NCBI GenBank assembly: GCA_021813555.1 | Contig: JAKAKG010000061.1 | Coordinates: 1 to 34,569, forward strand | Direction: 5' to 3' | Length of the DNA: 34,569 bases | DNA from: Acidobacteriota bacterium | GTDB lineage: Bacteria > Acidobacteriota > UBA4820 > DSQY01 | Shown here: in pieces, positions 22,945 through 34,569 of the stretch | Layout of the letters: every line of letters begins with the position of its first letter | How positions within the stretch are numbered: position 1 is the stretch's first letter | The notes under the pieces: generated by a model | The model's input: only the letters and a program-made list of their open reading frames with translations | The model's database searches: none | Told to the model about the DNA's origin: nothing | Made by a program: the position numbers and the translations under genes

Positions 22945-24002
22945 GGCTGAACGAGATCGCGGTGGAGAACTTCAGGAACCTGGCGGGCTCGCGCATTCAG
23001 TTCCGCGGGCCCGTAACCCTCTTCTATGGGCCCAACGCCCAGGGTAAGACGAACCTCCTCGAGGCCATTTACATGCTCGGAACGACCCGGTCCTTCAGGG
23101 AAAACAGGCTCAAATACCTCGTCCGGGAGGGGAGCGAAGCCACGTGCCTTCGCGGGGACGTGGTCCGGCACGGGGCCAGCCACGTCCTGAGCGTGGACCT
23201 GAACCTGAAAGGTAAGCAGTACCGCAGGGACGGGGCCACGGTGCCCCTTTCCGACTACCTTCAGACCTTGCCCGTCGTGGTATTGAGCGTGGAGGACCGG
23301 GGTTTGGTGGAGGGCGTGCCCAGGCACCGGCGGGATTTTATCGACGGCACGGCCGTGTGGCGGCGTCCCGGTTATCTTGATACCCTCATGGCCTTCGGCC
23401 GGGCCAGGGAGCAGCGCAACCACATCCTCAAATCCTACACGTCCAGGCGGCGGGACGAGTTGGACGCTTGGACCCACACCTTCGCGGTCCTGGCTGAGGA
23501 GATCCGCCAGGAGCGACTCAAGACGACGGCGACGGTGAACTCGACCCTGAGTGACCTTGCGGCAAACCTGGAGGTGGAGGAACGCCTTGCGGTGCGCTAT
23601 GAGCCCAGCGGCGGCGAGGATCTCAGGCGGGCCCTGGACCGGTCCCGCCAGGAGGAGATCCGCCGGGGAGGCTGCAGAGTTGGCCCCCAGAGGGACGCCG
23701 TGGAAATCCTCCTGAACGGGAGGCCCCTCGGCTCCTACGGCTCTTCGGGCCAAGTTCGGACGGCCCTGTGGCTCCTCAAACTTACGAGGGTTCAAATCCT
23801 CTCCGAGACGAACGCCCAGCCGCCCCTCTTTCTCCTTGACGATGTGGAGGCGGAGCTGGATGACCAAAGGATCGCGCAGATGATGCGCCTGACCCAGGGA
23901 AAGGCGCAGCTCGTGATGACCGCCACGCGGCCCCTGGACCCTTCATGGGGACCCCTGAGCCGCTTCCGCGTCGAGGACGGGACGGTCCGCGAAGAGCGGT
24001 AG
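22941..24002 (+). CDS. recF: DNA replication/repair protein RecF
   Basis: A 353-residue SMC-like ATPase that loads RecA at gaps with RecO and RecR. Walker A is FYGPNAQGKTNLLEAIYMLG, followed by TTRSFRENRLKYLVREG. The mid-region has VLSVEDRGLVEGVPRHRRDF, the signature region lies near SYGSSGQVRTALWLLKL, and Walker B is LFLLDDVEAELDD. The start appears to be TTG at 22941 within the dnaN stop (TTGA overlap), giving the standard N-terminus MRLNEIAVENFRNL. The length is typical. Confidence 0.95.
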   Translation: MRLNEIAVENFRNLAGSRIQFRGPVTLFYGPNAQGKTNLLEAIYMLGTTRSFRENRLKYLVREGSEATCLRGDVVRHGASHVLSVDLNLKGKQYRRDGATVPLSDYLQTLPVVVLSVEDRGLVEGVPRHRRDFIDGTAVWRRPGYLDTLMAFGRAREQRNHILKSYTSRRRDELDAWTHTFAVLAEEIRQERLKTTATVNSTLSDLAANLEVEERLAVRYEPSGGEDLRRALDRSRQEEIRRGGCRVGPQRDAVEILLNGRPLGSYGSSGQVRTALWLLKLTRVQILSETNAQPPLFLLDDVEAELDDQRIAQMMRLTQGKAQLVMTATRPLDPSWGPLSRFRVEDGTVREER

Positions 24003-24059
24003 ACCCGCCTCGCCCGACGCCAAAGAGCACGAAAGGCACCATGCCCCAAGGCATTTTAG

Positions 24060-26489
<2,430 letters not shown>

Positions 26490-26582
26490 CGGGAGCAGGT
26501 AGCAGGAAGCGGGGTCAGATCTTCAGCTCCCCACTCCCGCCTCCCGGCTCCCGAACAAAGGACAACCCGCAAAGGACGTGAA

Positions 26583-29108
<2,526 letters not shown>

Positions 29109-29166
29109 CGGCTACGGCAGGGGCCCCTGGTGAGCCCCGAGGCCGCGAGCGAAAGGAGACCATCGC

Positions 29167-29811
29167 ATGAAACTGTTTCTGGATACGGCCATCGTGGAGG
29201 AGATCCGGGCCGCCCACGCCTGGGGCGTGGTGGACGGCGTGACCACGAACCCGAGCCTCATCGCTCAGAGTGGACGCAAGTTTGAGGAGGTGGTCCGGGA
29301 GATCTGCTCCATCGTGGACGGCCCCGTCTCCGCGGAGGTCACGGCCCCCGAGGCTGCGGGCATGATCGACCAGGCTCGCCCGCTGGCGGCCATCCACAAG
29401 AACGTCGTCATCAAGGTGCCCATGACGGCCGAAGGCCTCAAGGCCGCGCACGCCCTCAAGGGCGAGGGTATCAGGACCAATGTGACCCTCATCTTCAGTC
29501 CCGCCCAGGCCCTCCTGGCGGCCAAGGCCGGCGCTTCGTTCGTCTCGCCCTTCGTGGGCCGCCTGGACGACGTGGGCCATGTGGGCATGGAGCTGGTGGA
29601 GCAGATCCGGGCCATCTTCGACAACTACGACTATGGCTGCGAGATCATCACCGCCTCCGTCCGAAGTCCGCTGCACGTCATCGATGCCGCGCTGGCCGGG
29701 GCCGACATCGCCACGGTTCCTTTCAAGGTCCTCGATCAGTGTCTCAAGCACCCCCTCACGGACCTGGGCATCGAGCGGTTCCTCAAGGACTGGGAGAAGG
29801 CCAAGAAATAG
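29167..29811 (+). CDS. tal: Small transaldolase / fructose-6-phosphate aldolase-like
   Basis: A 214-residue single-domain (beta/alpha)8 enzyme of the TalC/FSA group. It begins [16 protein letters not shown] and shows [15 protein letters not shown], the Schiff-base Lys in [43 protein letters not shown], and IITASVRSP. Members of this length are transaldolases of the pentose phosphate pathway (dihydroxyacetone transfer) or true fructose-6-phosphate aldolases; residues deciding between them cannot be read confidently here. AGGAGA precedes the ATG. Cytoplasmic. Confidence 0.92.
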   Translation: MKLFLDTAIVEEIRAAHAWGVVDGVTTNPSLIAQSGRKFEEVVREICSIVDGPVSAEVTAPEAAGMIDQARPLAAIHKNVVIKVPMTAEGLKAAHALKGEGIRTNVTLIFSPAQALLAAKAGASFVSPFVGRLDDVGHVGMELVEQIRAIFDNYDYGCEIITASVRSPLHVIDAALAGADIATVPFKVLDQCLKHPLTDLGIERFLKDWEKAKK

Positions 29812-29917
29812 CACGCTGGGGCGGTGAATTGCCCCACGCCGGGACGGCGGCTCCCCCGCCAGTGGTAAACAGGAACATTCGGGTGTATATTGGGTTCGCT
29901 AACACTGGAGTGAACCC

Positions 29918-30592
29918 ATGGCTGAAGGTCCCGCCGGTTCGGGCACATATCTCGTACGCTGCCACCGCTGCCTGGAGGAATTCAACGCTCTGGAAAGCTC
30001 GTGGTGTTCTTGCTTGGCCGTAACGCCGAGCCTCGTCTGCCCCCACTGCCTCCACTGCTTTTGTCAGGCACCCCACGCCTATAGGACGGCGTTTTGGGCC
30101 AGCGCGCCCCAGGAACTTTTCCGCAAGCGGCAGGAGCTGAAGGGGCGGAAGGCCGGTGCGTCTCACGACGCCGATTTGGCCAATCCTCCCGAACATCCCT
30201 TCGTGCTGGTGGTGGAGGATGAGGCGGACCTGCGGGACCTTGCGGCCAACCTTCTTCAGGAGCTGGGGTATCCCGTGGTGGTGGCGGCCAACGGCGAGCA
30301 AGGGTACCTTCTCGCCACGATGCTCAAGCCGGACCTGATCCTGGCCGATGCCGTCCTGCCCCGCATGGACGGCCGGGAGATGTGCTTGAGGATCAAGCAC
30401 AACCCTGACACGAAGGAGATCCCCGTGGTGATCATGTCGGGCATCTTCACGAGGGAGACGCACAAAACGGAAGCCTTAAGAACTTTCAAGGCCGACGCGT
30501 TTCTCCGCAAGCCCGTGAGCCTCAAGGAGCTGGGCGAGGTCTGCGTGCACACCATCGGTCCGGCCGCCAAGGCCCCAACGGCCCAGGGCTAA
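29918..30592 (+). CDS. Cys-rich (zinc-ribbon-like) response-regulator receiver protein
   Basis: A 224-residue protein. Residues ~11-50 hold eight Cys (C15-x2-C18, C30-x-C32, C41-PH-C44, C47, C49) plus His, which suggest one or two zinc sites. Residues ~95-215 form a CheY-like receiver: acidic pair Glu100/Asp101 in LVVEDEADLRDL, phospho-acceptor Asp144 in LILADAVLPRMDG, Ser in VVIMSG, and the Lys of FLRKP. There is no DNA-binding output domain after the receiver, so any output must come through the Cys-rich head or protein partners. No histidine kinase is nearby. TGGAG lies about 6 bases before the ATG. A similar layout occurs in gliding/predatory delta-group bacteria, but I do not recognise a named family. 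Confidence 0.8.
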   Translation: MAEGPAGSGTYLVRCHRCLEEFNALESSWCSCLAVTPSLVCPHCLHCFCQAPHAYRTAFWASAPQELFRKRQELKGRKAGASHDADLANPPEHPFVLVVEDEADLRDLAANLLQELGYPVVVAANGEQGYLLATMLKPDLILADAVLPRMDGREMCLRIKHNPDTKEIPVVIMSGIFTRETHKTEALRTFKADAFLRKPVSLKELGEVCVHTIGPAAKAPTAQG

Positions 30593-30639
30593 CTCGCCGC
30601 GCAAGGGTCGGGTTGGGCGGGGTCCGGACCGGGTTTCCG

Positions 30640-31248
30640 TCAGCCCAGCGCTTTCCTGTATTTCTCCGCCACCTTGTCCCAGCGCACCGTGTTCCACCAG
30701 GCCTTGAGGTAGTCGGCCCGGCGGTTTTGGTAGAGAAGATAGTACGCGTGCTCCCAGACGTCCACGCCGAGGATGGGGGTCTTCCCCTCCATGTACGGAC
30801 TGTCCTGGTTGGGCCGGGCAAAGATTTCCAGCTTGCCGTCATTCAGCACGAGCCAGCCCCATCCCGAGCCGAATTGCCCCGAGGCGACGCTGGAGAGCTT
30901 CTCCTGGAAGATGGTGAACGATCCGAAGGCCTTGTCCAGGGCCAGGGCCAGCTCGCCCGCGGGGAGGCCGCCCCCGCCCGGGCCCATGATCTCCCAGAAA
31001 AGGGAGTGGTTGGCGTGGCCCCCGCCGTGGTTGCGTACCGCGGTACGTATGGCCTCGGGAACCCGCTCAATGCCGCGCAGGAGATCCTCGACGGACTTGC
31101 CCGCCAGGTCCGAGGCTTGCTCCATCGCCTTGTTCAGGTTCGCCACGTAGGCTCCGTGGTGCTTGTCGTGGTGGATTTCCATGGTTCGCGCGTCGATGTG
31201 GGGTTCGAGCGCGCCGACGGCGTAGGGAAGTTTGGGCACTTCGTACAT
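30640..31248 (-). CDS. sodA: Superoxide dismutase, classical Mn/Fe type
   Basis: A 202-residue superoxide dismutase, cytoplasmic. It begins [20 protein letters not shown], and the four metal ligands are clear: His in [17 protein letters not shown] (with second-sphere His and gateway Tyr), His in [15 protein letters not shown], and Asp/His in [11 protein letters not shown]. The residues GPGGGGLP and GSGWGWLVL favour Mn over Fe in most schemes, but metal choice cannot be settled by sequence. ATG 31248 has GGAGGAAC at good distance. It ends 47 bases from the convergent receiver gene. It is the second superoxide dismutase family member in the window and lies near a manganese exporter. Confidence 0.95.
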   Translation of the reverse strand: MYEVPKLPYAVGALEPHIDARTMEIHHDKHHGAYVANLNKAMEQASDLAGKSVEDLLRGIERVPEAIRTAVRNHGGGHANHSLFWEIMGPGGGGLPAGELALALDKAFGSFTIFQEKLSSVASGQFGSGWGWLVLNDGKLEIFARPNQDSPYMEGKTPILGVDVWEHAYYLLYQNRRADYLKAWWNTVRWDKVAEKYRKALG

Positions 31249-31362
31249 GAGAGTTCCTCCATCTTGGCTCCCGAGGCTGTTCCCAGGAGGCGTTCCTCTG
31301 CCGGCTTCTTCAGAGGATGAGGAGAAACCCCTCGATGCAAACGATTATTGCGGGGGGCGCGG

Positions 31363-32139
31363 CTACCTGAAGATCTCGTTCAAAAAGTCTTGCATGGCCT
31401 GCCAGGATCGAGCATCGGCCTTGGCGTTGTACGCGGACCCCTTGCTGGCGTCGTTCCCAGCCCCGGGGTTGGTGAACGCGTGCACGGCGCCGCCGTAGTA
31501 AATCATCTGCCAGTCCACGCCGCCCCGCCGCATTTCCTCCTGGAAGGCAGCCACGTCCGCGGGAGGATTGAAGGGGTCGTCCGCGCCGTGCAGGACGAGG
31601 ACCTTGCAGGTGATGGCCTTGCCGTCATCCGGGTGCGGGCTGTCCAAGCCGCCGTGGAAGCTTACGGCCCCGCGGATGTTGGCGCCGCTCCGGGCGAGCT
31701 CCAGGACGCCCGTACCTCCGAAGCAATACCCGATGGCCGCCAGCTTCGCCACATCCACTCTGGGGTCCTTCCTGAGCTGGTCCAGCGCCAGGATGAGGCG
31801 GCTTCGGAACAGGCTCCGGTCGCCCTTGTATTTGCCCGCCAGGGCCGCCGCTTCCTGGGGGGTGGCGGGCCTGATGCCCTTTCCGTAGACATCCGCCGCG
31901 AAGGCCACGTAGCCCAGGGCCGCGAGCATGTCGCAGCGGCGCCTCGTCTCAGCGCTGATGCCCATCCAGTCGTGGACCACCAGAATACCCGGGCGCTTGC
32001 CGTGGATCCCGTCCTCGCAGGCGAGGTATCCCTCGAAGGCCTGGTTGCCATCGCGGTACTCCACCGTCCTGCCCACCACCTTTCCCTGGGCCGCCACCGC
32101 CACCACGAGGACCATCAGGGTCAAGAGCACCGCTTTCAT
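31363..32139 (-). CDS. Exported dienelactone hydrolase family protein
   Basis: A 258-residue alpha/beta hydrolase. The N-terminus MKAVLLTLMVLVVAVAAQG is a signal peptide, so the protein should be periplasmic. The catalytic triad is visible: Cys in the nucleophile elbow AAIGYCFGGTGV, Asp in LHGADDPFNPP, and His in GAVHAFTNPGAG. An early HDWMGISAE segment supplies the oxyanion region. ATG 32139 is chosen over an in-frame GTG (32145) because AGGAGG is 5 bases before it. Cys as nucleophile is typical of this family. The true substrate is unknown; many are general esterases rather than dienelactone hydrolases. Confidence 0.88.
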   Translation of the reverse strand: MKAVLLTLMVLVVAVAAQGKVVGRTVEYRDGNQAFEGYLACEDGIHGKRPGILVVHDWMGISAETRRRCDMLAALGYVAFAADVYGKGIRPATPQEAAALAGKYKGDRSLFRSRLILALDQLRKDPRVDVAKLAAIGYCFGGTGVLELARSGANIRGAVSFHGGLDSPHPDDGKAITCKVLVLHGADDPFNPPADVAAFQEEMRRGGVDWQMIYYGGAVHAFTNPGAGNDASKGSAYNAKADARSWQAMQDFLNEIFR

Positions 32140-32223
32140 GGCCACCTCCTGCCATCACGAACGCCTTCCGAGGTCCCCTTCATCCCGCCCTTGTACTAAA
32201 CTGCCCAACCTTGGGGAGGGCCG

Positions 32224-32793
32224 ATGGGAGCCTGGGAACTGGTGGCACTGGCCGTCTCGCTGGCCATGGACGCCTTCGCCGTGGCCGTGGCGACGGGCGT
32301 GGGGTTGAGGTCCGTTTCGGGCCGCCAGACCTTCCGCCTCGCCTACCACTTCGGCCTCTTCCAGGCCCTCATGCCGGTCCTGGGGTGGGGCGCCGGCCAC
32401 ACCTTCGCGGGGGCCATCCAAGCCTTCGACCACTGGGCTGCCTTCGGGCTCCTCGCCATCGTGGGAGGGCACATGGTCCTGGAAGCCACCAGGAAAGGGG
32501 ACGGCCGGCCTCGAAGAGACCCGACGCGGGGACTGACGCTCGTGGTCCTCTCGCTGGCCACCAGCATGGACGCCCTCGCCGTCGGGCTCAGTCTGGCGCT
32601 GCTGAACGTGTCCATCTGGTGGCCCGCCTTGATCATCGGGCTGGTGTGTGCCGCCTTCACCGCCGCGGGGCTCCACCTGGGCCGGCTGGCGAGCGCGGCC
32701 ACGCGGCTGGGACGGTGGGCGGAACTGTTGGGAGGACTTGTGCTGCTGGGCATCGGCCTCAAGCTCTTGTCCCAGCATGGGGCCTTGGGCTGA
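32224..32793 (+). CDS. mntP: Manganese efflux pump MntP-like
   Basis: A 189-residue membrane protein with six hydrophobic segments in two related halves. Each half carries the family's acidic motif: AVSLAMDAFAVAVATGVGLR in helix 1 and SLATSMDALAVGLSLAL in helix 4, where the Asp residues are needed for Mn(II) export in E. coli MntP. A charged cytoplasmic loop (ATRKGDGRPRRDPTRG) separates the halves. GGGGAGGG precedes the ATG at 32224. The upstream gap is only 84 bases, holds a possible -10 in GTACTAAACT, and is too short to show a yybP-ykoY Mn riboswitch. The neighbouring Mn/Fe superoxide dismutase suggests manganese homeostasis. Confidence 0.9.
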   Translation: MGAWELVALAVSLAMDAFAVAVATGVGLRSVSGRQTFRLAYHFGLFQALMPVLGWGAGHTFAGAIQAFDHWAAFGLLAIVGGHMVLEATRKGDGRPRRDPTRGLTLVVLSLATSMDALAVGLSLALLNVSIWWPALIIGLVCAAFTAAGLHLGRLASAATRLGRWAELLGGLVLLGIGLKLLSQHGALG

Positions 32794-32873
32794 GGATGTC
32801 CGCTAGGTGCAGGCGCCGCCGAGGACGGGCCCGCGGCCCCGTCCCCGCCCCTCCATCAGGGCCTGGCCAGGTT

Positions 32874-33209
32874 CTATCCCTTGCGCGGCCGGGGACTGGT
32901 CTTGAGGACGCGCAAGAGTTCGCCGGCCTCCTTCTGCAACGAGGCGGAGAGTTTGTCGCCCGGGTCCATGCCCAGGATGGTTTCCTGGAAGGCGGCGAGG
33001 CGGCAGGGATTTTGGAGGGGATGTCCGTCCCGAATGCCCCAGTTGCATGCGGCGCAGGTTTCGTCACACCCGATGGCGTGGAGGTCCGCCGGCAGGATTA
33101 TGCGGCGCATGTGGTCTTGAAGCGTGCCCAGGGACGAGAGCTTTTTGGTGCGCGCCACTTCTTCCAGCACCTTGGTCACTTGAGTCAGCCAGTTTTCAAT
33201 GGACGTCAC
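32874..33209 (-). CDS. Small hypothetical protein with CX3CX2C cysteine cluster
   Basis: A 111-residue protein of unknown family. An N-terminal helix (TSIENWLTQVTKVLEEVART) and a middle helix lead to GCDETCAACNWGIRDG, giving C48-x3-C52-x2-C55, with C69 in LQNPCRLAAF. The C-terminus is helical and basic. CX3CX2C is the spacing of the radical SAM iron-sulfur site, but the protein is far too short for that fold, so a small Fe-S or zinc site is more likely. The GTG start at 33209 is chosen because GGAGGA lies about 7 bases before it. It is divergent from a radical SAM gene 162 bases away and convergent with mntP. Confidence 0.6.
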   Translation of the reverse strand: MTSIENWLTQVTKVLEEVARTKKLSSLGTLQDHMRRIILPADLHAIGCDETCAACNWGIRDGHPLQNPCRLAAFQETILGMDPGDKLSASLQKEAGELLRVLKTSPRPRKG

Positions 33210-33371
33210 GGGGGAGTCCTCCCAGCAAGGCCAGCAGTGTGACCAAAGGCGCGCCACAAATCAAGCCCGGAGCGGATGGCTCCGGCGGCGGCGCGCCCGC
33301 GAGCAGAAACGGCGGGCCGATCCTTGACAGGCCGCCGTGGCGGCGATAGGGTCCGGGATGGAGGGGCAGCC

Positions 33372-34569
33372 ATGGGAGACGGGTCCCTGTCCCGGCGGCG
33401 GTTCATGGGCGCGGCAACCCGGTGGAGTGCGGCCCTGTGCGGAACCGGCGCGCTCCTCTCCTCGCGCGAACTTCTGGACCTCCTCGGCGCCGGAGCGCTG
33501 GACCCCGCCGCCCAGCCCCTCGACGACCTCATCCTTCGGGCTCCCGTGGCCCGCTACTGGACATCGCCCCGGGCGGCCAAGCCGGACTGCGCCGCGTGCC
33601 ACAGCCCCGCCGAACTGGCCAAGGGCGCCGAGCACATCCACACGTCCCGAACCGTGAAATGCCTCCTCTGCGCGCACCTGTGCCTCATCCCCGAGGGCGA
33701 GCGCGGGCGGTGCCGGGCGCGCATGAACGTTCACGGCGAGCTTCGGTCACTCGTGTACGGCCGCCCCATCGCCGAGCACGTGGACCCCATCGAGAAGAAG
33801 CCCTTTTTCCATTTTCTTCCTGGGTCTCAGGCTTACTCCCTGGCCACGTCGGGGTGCCCCCTGCGGTGCAAGTTCTGCCAGAACTGGACCATCTCCCAGG
33901 CCAGGCCCGAGGACTACGACGCGGCGTACTGCCCCGCCGAGGCCATGGCCAACCGGGCCAAGGGGCGGGGCGTCCCGGTGGTGGCCTTCACCTACGACGA
34001 ACCCACGGTCTTCACCGAGTACCTCACGGACATCGCCCGCTCCGCCCGGAAGCTGGGCCTCCGGTCCATACTCGTCTCGTGCGGATTCATGAACGAGGCG
34101 CCCCTGACGGAGATGATCGAGGTGCTGGACGGCATCAAAATTGACCTGAAGGGCTTCTCCCCCGCCTTCTACCGAGAGGTGAGCGGCGCGGAGCTGGCTC
34201 CCGTCCTTCGCAGCATCAAGCAGGTAGCTCGGTCGGGGCGCCACCTGGAGATCGTGAACCTTGTGGTGCCCACCCTCAACGATTCGCCCGCCATGCTCAC
34301 GGAGCTCGCCAAGTGGATCGCGGGAGAAGCGGGGCCCGACGTCCCCGTTCACTTCACGCGCTTCCACCCCGACTACCAGCTTCAGAATCTTCCTCCGACT
34401 CCCGTGGCCACCCTGGAGCGGGCCCGGGAGGCGGCCATGAAGGAGGGCATCCACTATGCCTACGTGGGCAACGTGCCCGGCCATCCCGGGAACAACACTT
34501 ACTGTCCCAAGTGCGGGAAGGTCTGCATCGCGCGAACGGGCCTCTTCGTCACCGAGATCAAGATGAAGA
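33372..34569 (+). CDS. Radical SAM protein, AmmeMemoRadiSam type, with Tat-like signal (3' end cut)
   Basis: A reading frame open to the window end, with 399 residues visible. The start ATG 33372 has GGAGGGG 5 bases before it. The N-terminus SLSRRRFMGAATRWSAALCG is a twin-arginine signal pattern (RR-x-F, then a hydrophobic stretch). A CAACH motif follows, then KCLLCAHLCLIPEGERGRC, the Cys-rich N-terminal region of this family. The radical SAM core is ATSGCPLRCKFCQNW (CX3CX2C), followed by FTYDEPTVF, GIKIDLKGF and HFTRFHPDYQ. A second Cys pair, YCPKCGKVC, lies near the window end. It resembles the pyruvate-formate-lyase-activase-like radical SAM partner of AMMECR1 and Memo proteins, which are not visible here. 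Export of a radical SAM enzyme would be unusual. Confidence 0.88.
   Translation, partial: MGDGSLSRRRFMGAATRWSAALCGTGALLSSRELLDLLGAGALDPAAQPLDDLILRAPVARYWTSPRAAKPDCAACHSPAELAKGAEHIHTSRTVKCLLCAHLCLIPEGERGRCRARMNVHGELRSLVYGRPIAEHVDPIEKKPFFHFLPGSQAYSLATSGCPLRCKFCQNWTISQARPEDYDAAYCPAEAMANRAKGRGVPVVAFTYDEPTVFTEYLTDIARSARKLGLRSILVSCGFMNEAPLTEMIEVLDGIKIDLKGFSPAFYREVSGAELAPVLRSIKQVARSGRHLEIVNLVVPTLNDSPAMLTELAKWIAGEAGPDVPVHFTRFHPDYQLQNLPPTPVATLERAREAAMKEGIHYAYVGNVPGHPGNNTYCPKCGKVCIARTGLFVTEIKMK

Noticed and set aside
23785-23803. tRNA T-arm-like sequence GGGTTCAAATCCTCTC
   Set aside because: It lies in frame inside recF (coding RVQILSE); no acceptor stem, D-arm or anticodon arm can be built around it.
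29817-29836. Hairpin TGGGGC-N8-GCCCCA after the transaldolase stop
   Set aside because: The stem is short with a large loop and there is no T-run, so it is too weak to call a terminator.
32140-32223. Possible Mn(II) riboswitch (yybP-ykoY) upstream of mntP
   Set aside because: Only 84 bases separate mntP from the divergent gene and no paired, purine-rich junction typical of that riboswitch is seen.

Overview
The window is a GC-rich (roughly two-thirds G+C by eye) chromosomal segment from a Gram-negative bacterium outside the best-studied proteobacterial groups. Heptose (LPS core precursor) synthesis by GmhA, exported hydrolases, a Tat-type signal, DHH-CBS-poly(A)polymerase architecture and an AroD-AroE fusion would suit an Acidobacteriota- or deltaproteobacteria-like genome. 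That placement is inference. I see no insertion sequence, phage, CRISPR array, rRNA or tRNA, and no gene-free stretch longer than 300 bases.

Layout. Bases 1-6324 are plus-strand housekeeping and accessory genes: the 3' part of hisC, a DHH/CBS/tRNA-nucleotidyltransferase fusion, an exported type I phosphodiesterase and an MFS transporter. Bases 6325-7149 look like an acquired patch, with a ~100-base imperfect palindrome, a tandem 9-base repeat, a 13-base operator-like dyad and a probable type II toxin-antitoxin pair. gmhA (-) and a fused aroD-aroE (+) diverge from one symmetrical -10 element. A divergent Fe/Mn superoxide dismutase follows and ends in a bidirectional terminator.

Bases 10194-20078 are one unbroken minus-strand gene string. 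It runs from a Ppx/GppA exopolyphosphatase through two thymidylate-kinase-like proteins (the second with Walker A Lys replaced by Arg), a lysine-rich histone-like protein, a YfcE-type metallophosphoesterase, a CYTH/CHAD protein and two ABC-2 ATPase/permease pairs to a SET-domain methyltransferase. Most junctions overlap by 4 bases. This is the best candidate for an undescribed system: polyphosphate turnover and binding coupled to unusual kinases, a basic polyanion-binding protein and a lysine methyltransferase.

Bases 20079-29108 are the replication-initiation locus dnaA-dnaN-recF-gyrB-gyrA with DnaA boxes on both sides of dnaA. Genes left of it run minus and genes right of it run plus, as expected around oriC. 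To the right lie a small transaldolase, a Cys-rich receiver protein, a Mn/Fe superoxide dismutase, an exported dienelactone-hydrolase-like protein, a MntP-type Mn exporter, a small CX3CX2C protein, and the start of a Tat-signalled radical SAM protein of the AmmeMemoRadiSam type, which is cut by the window end.
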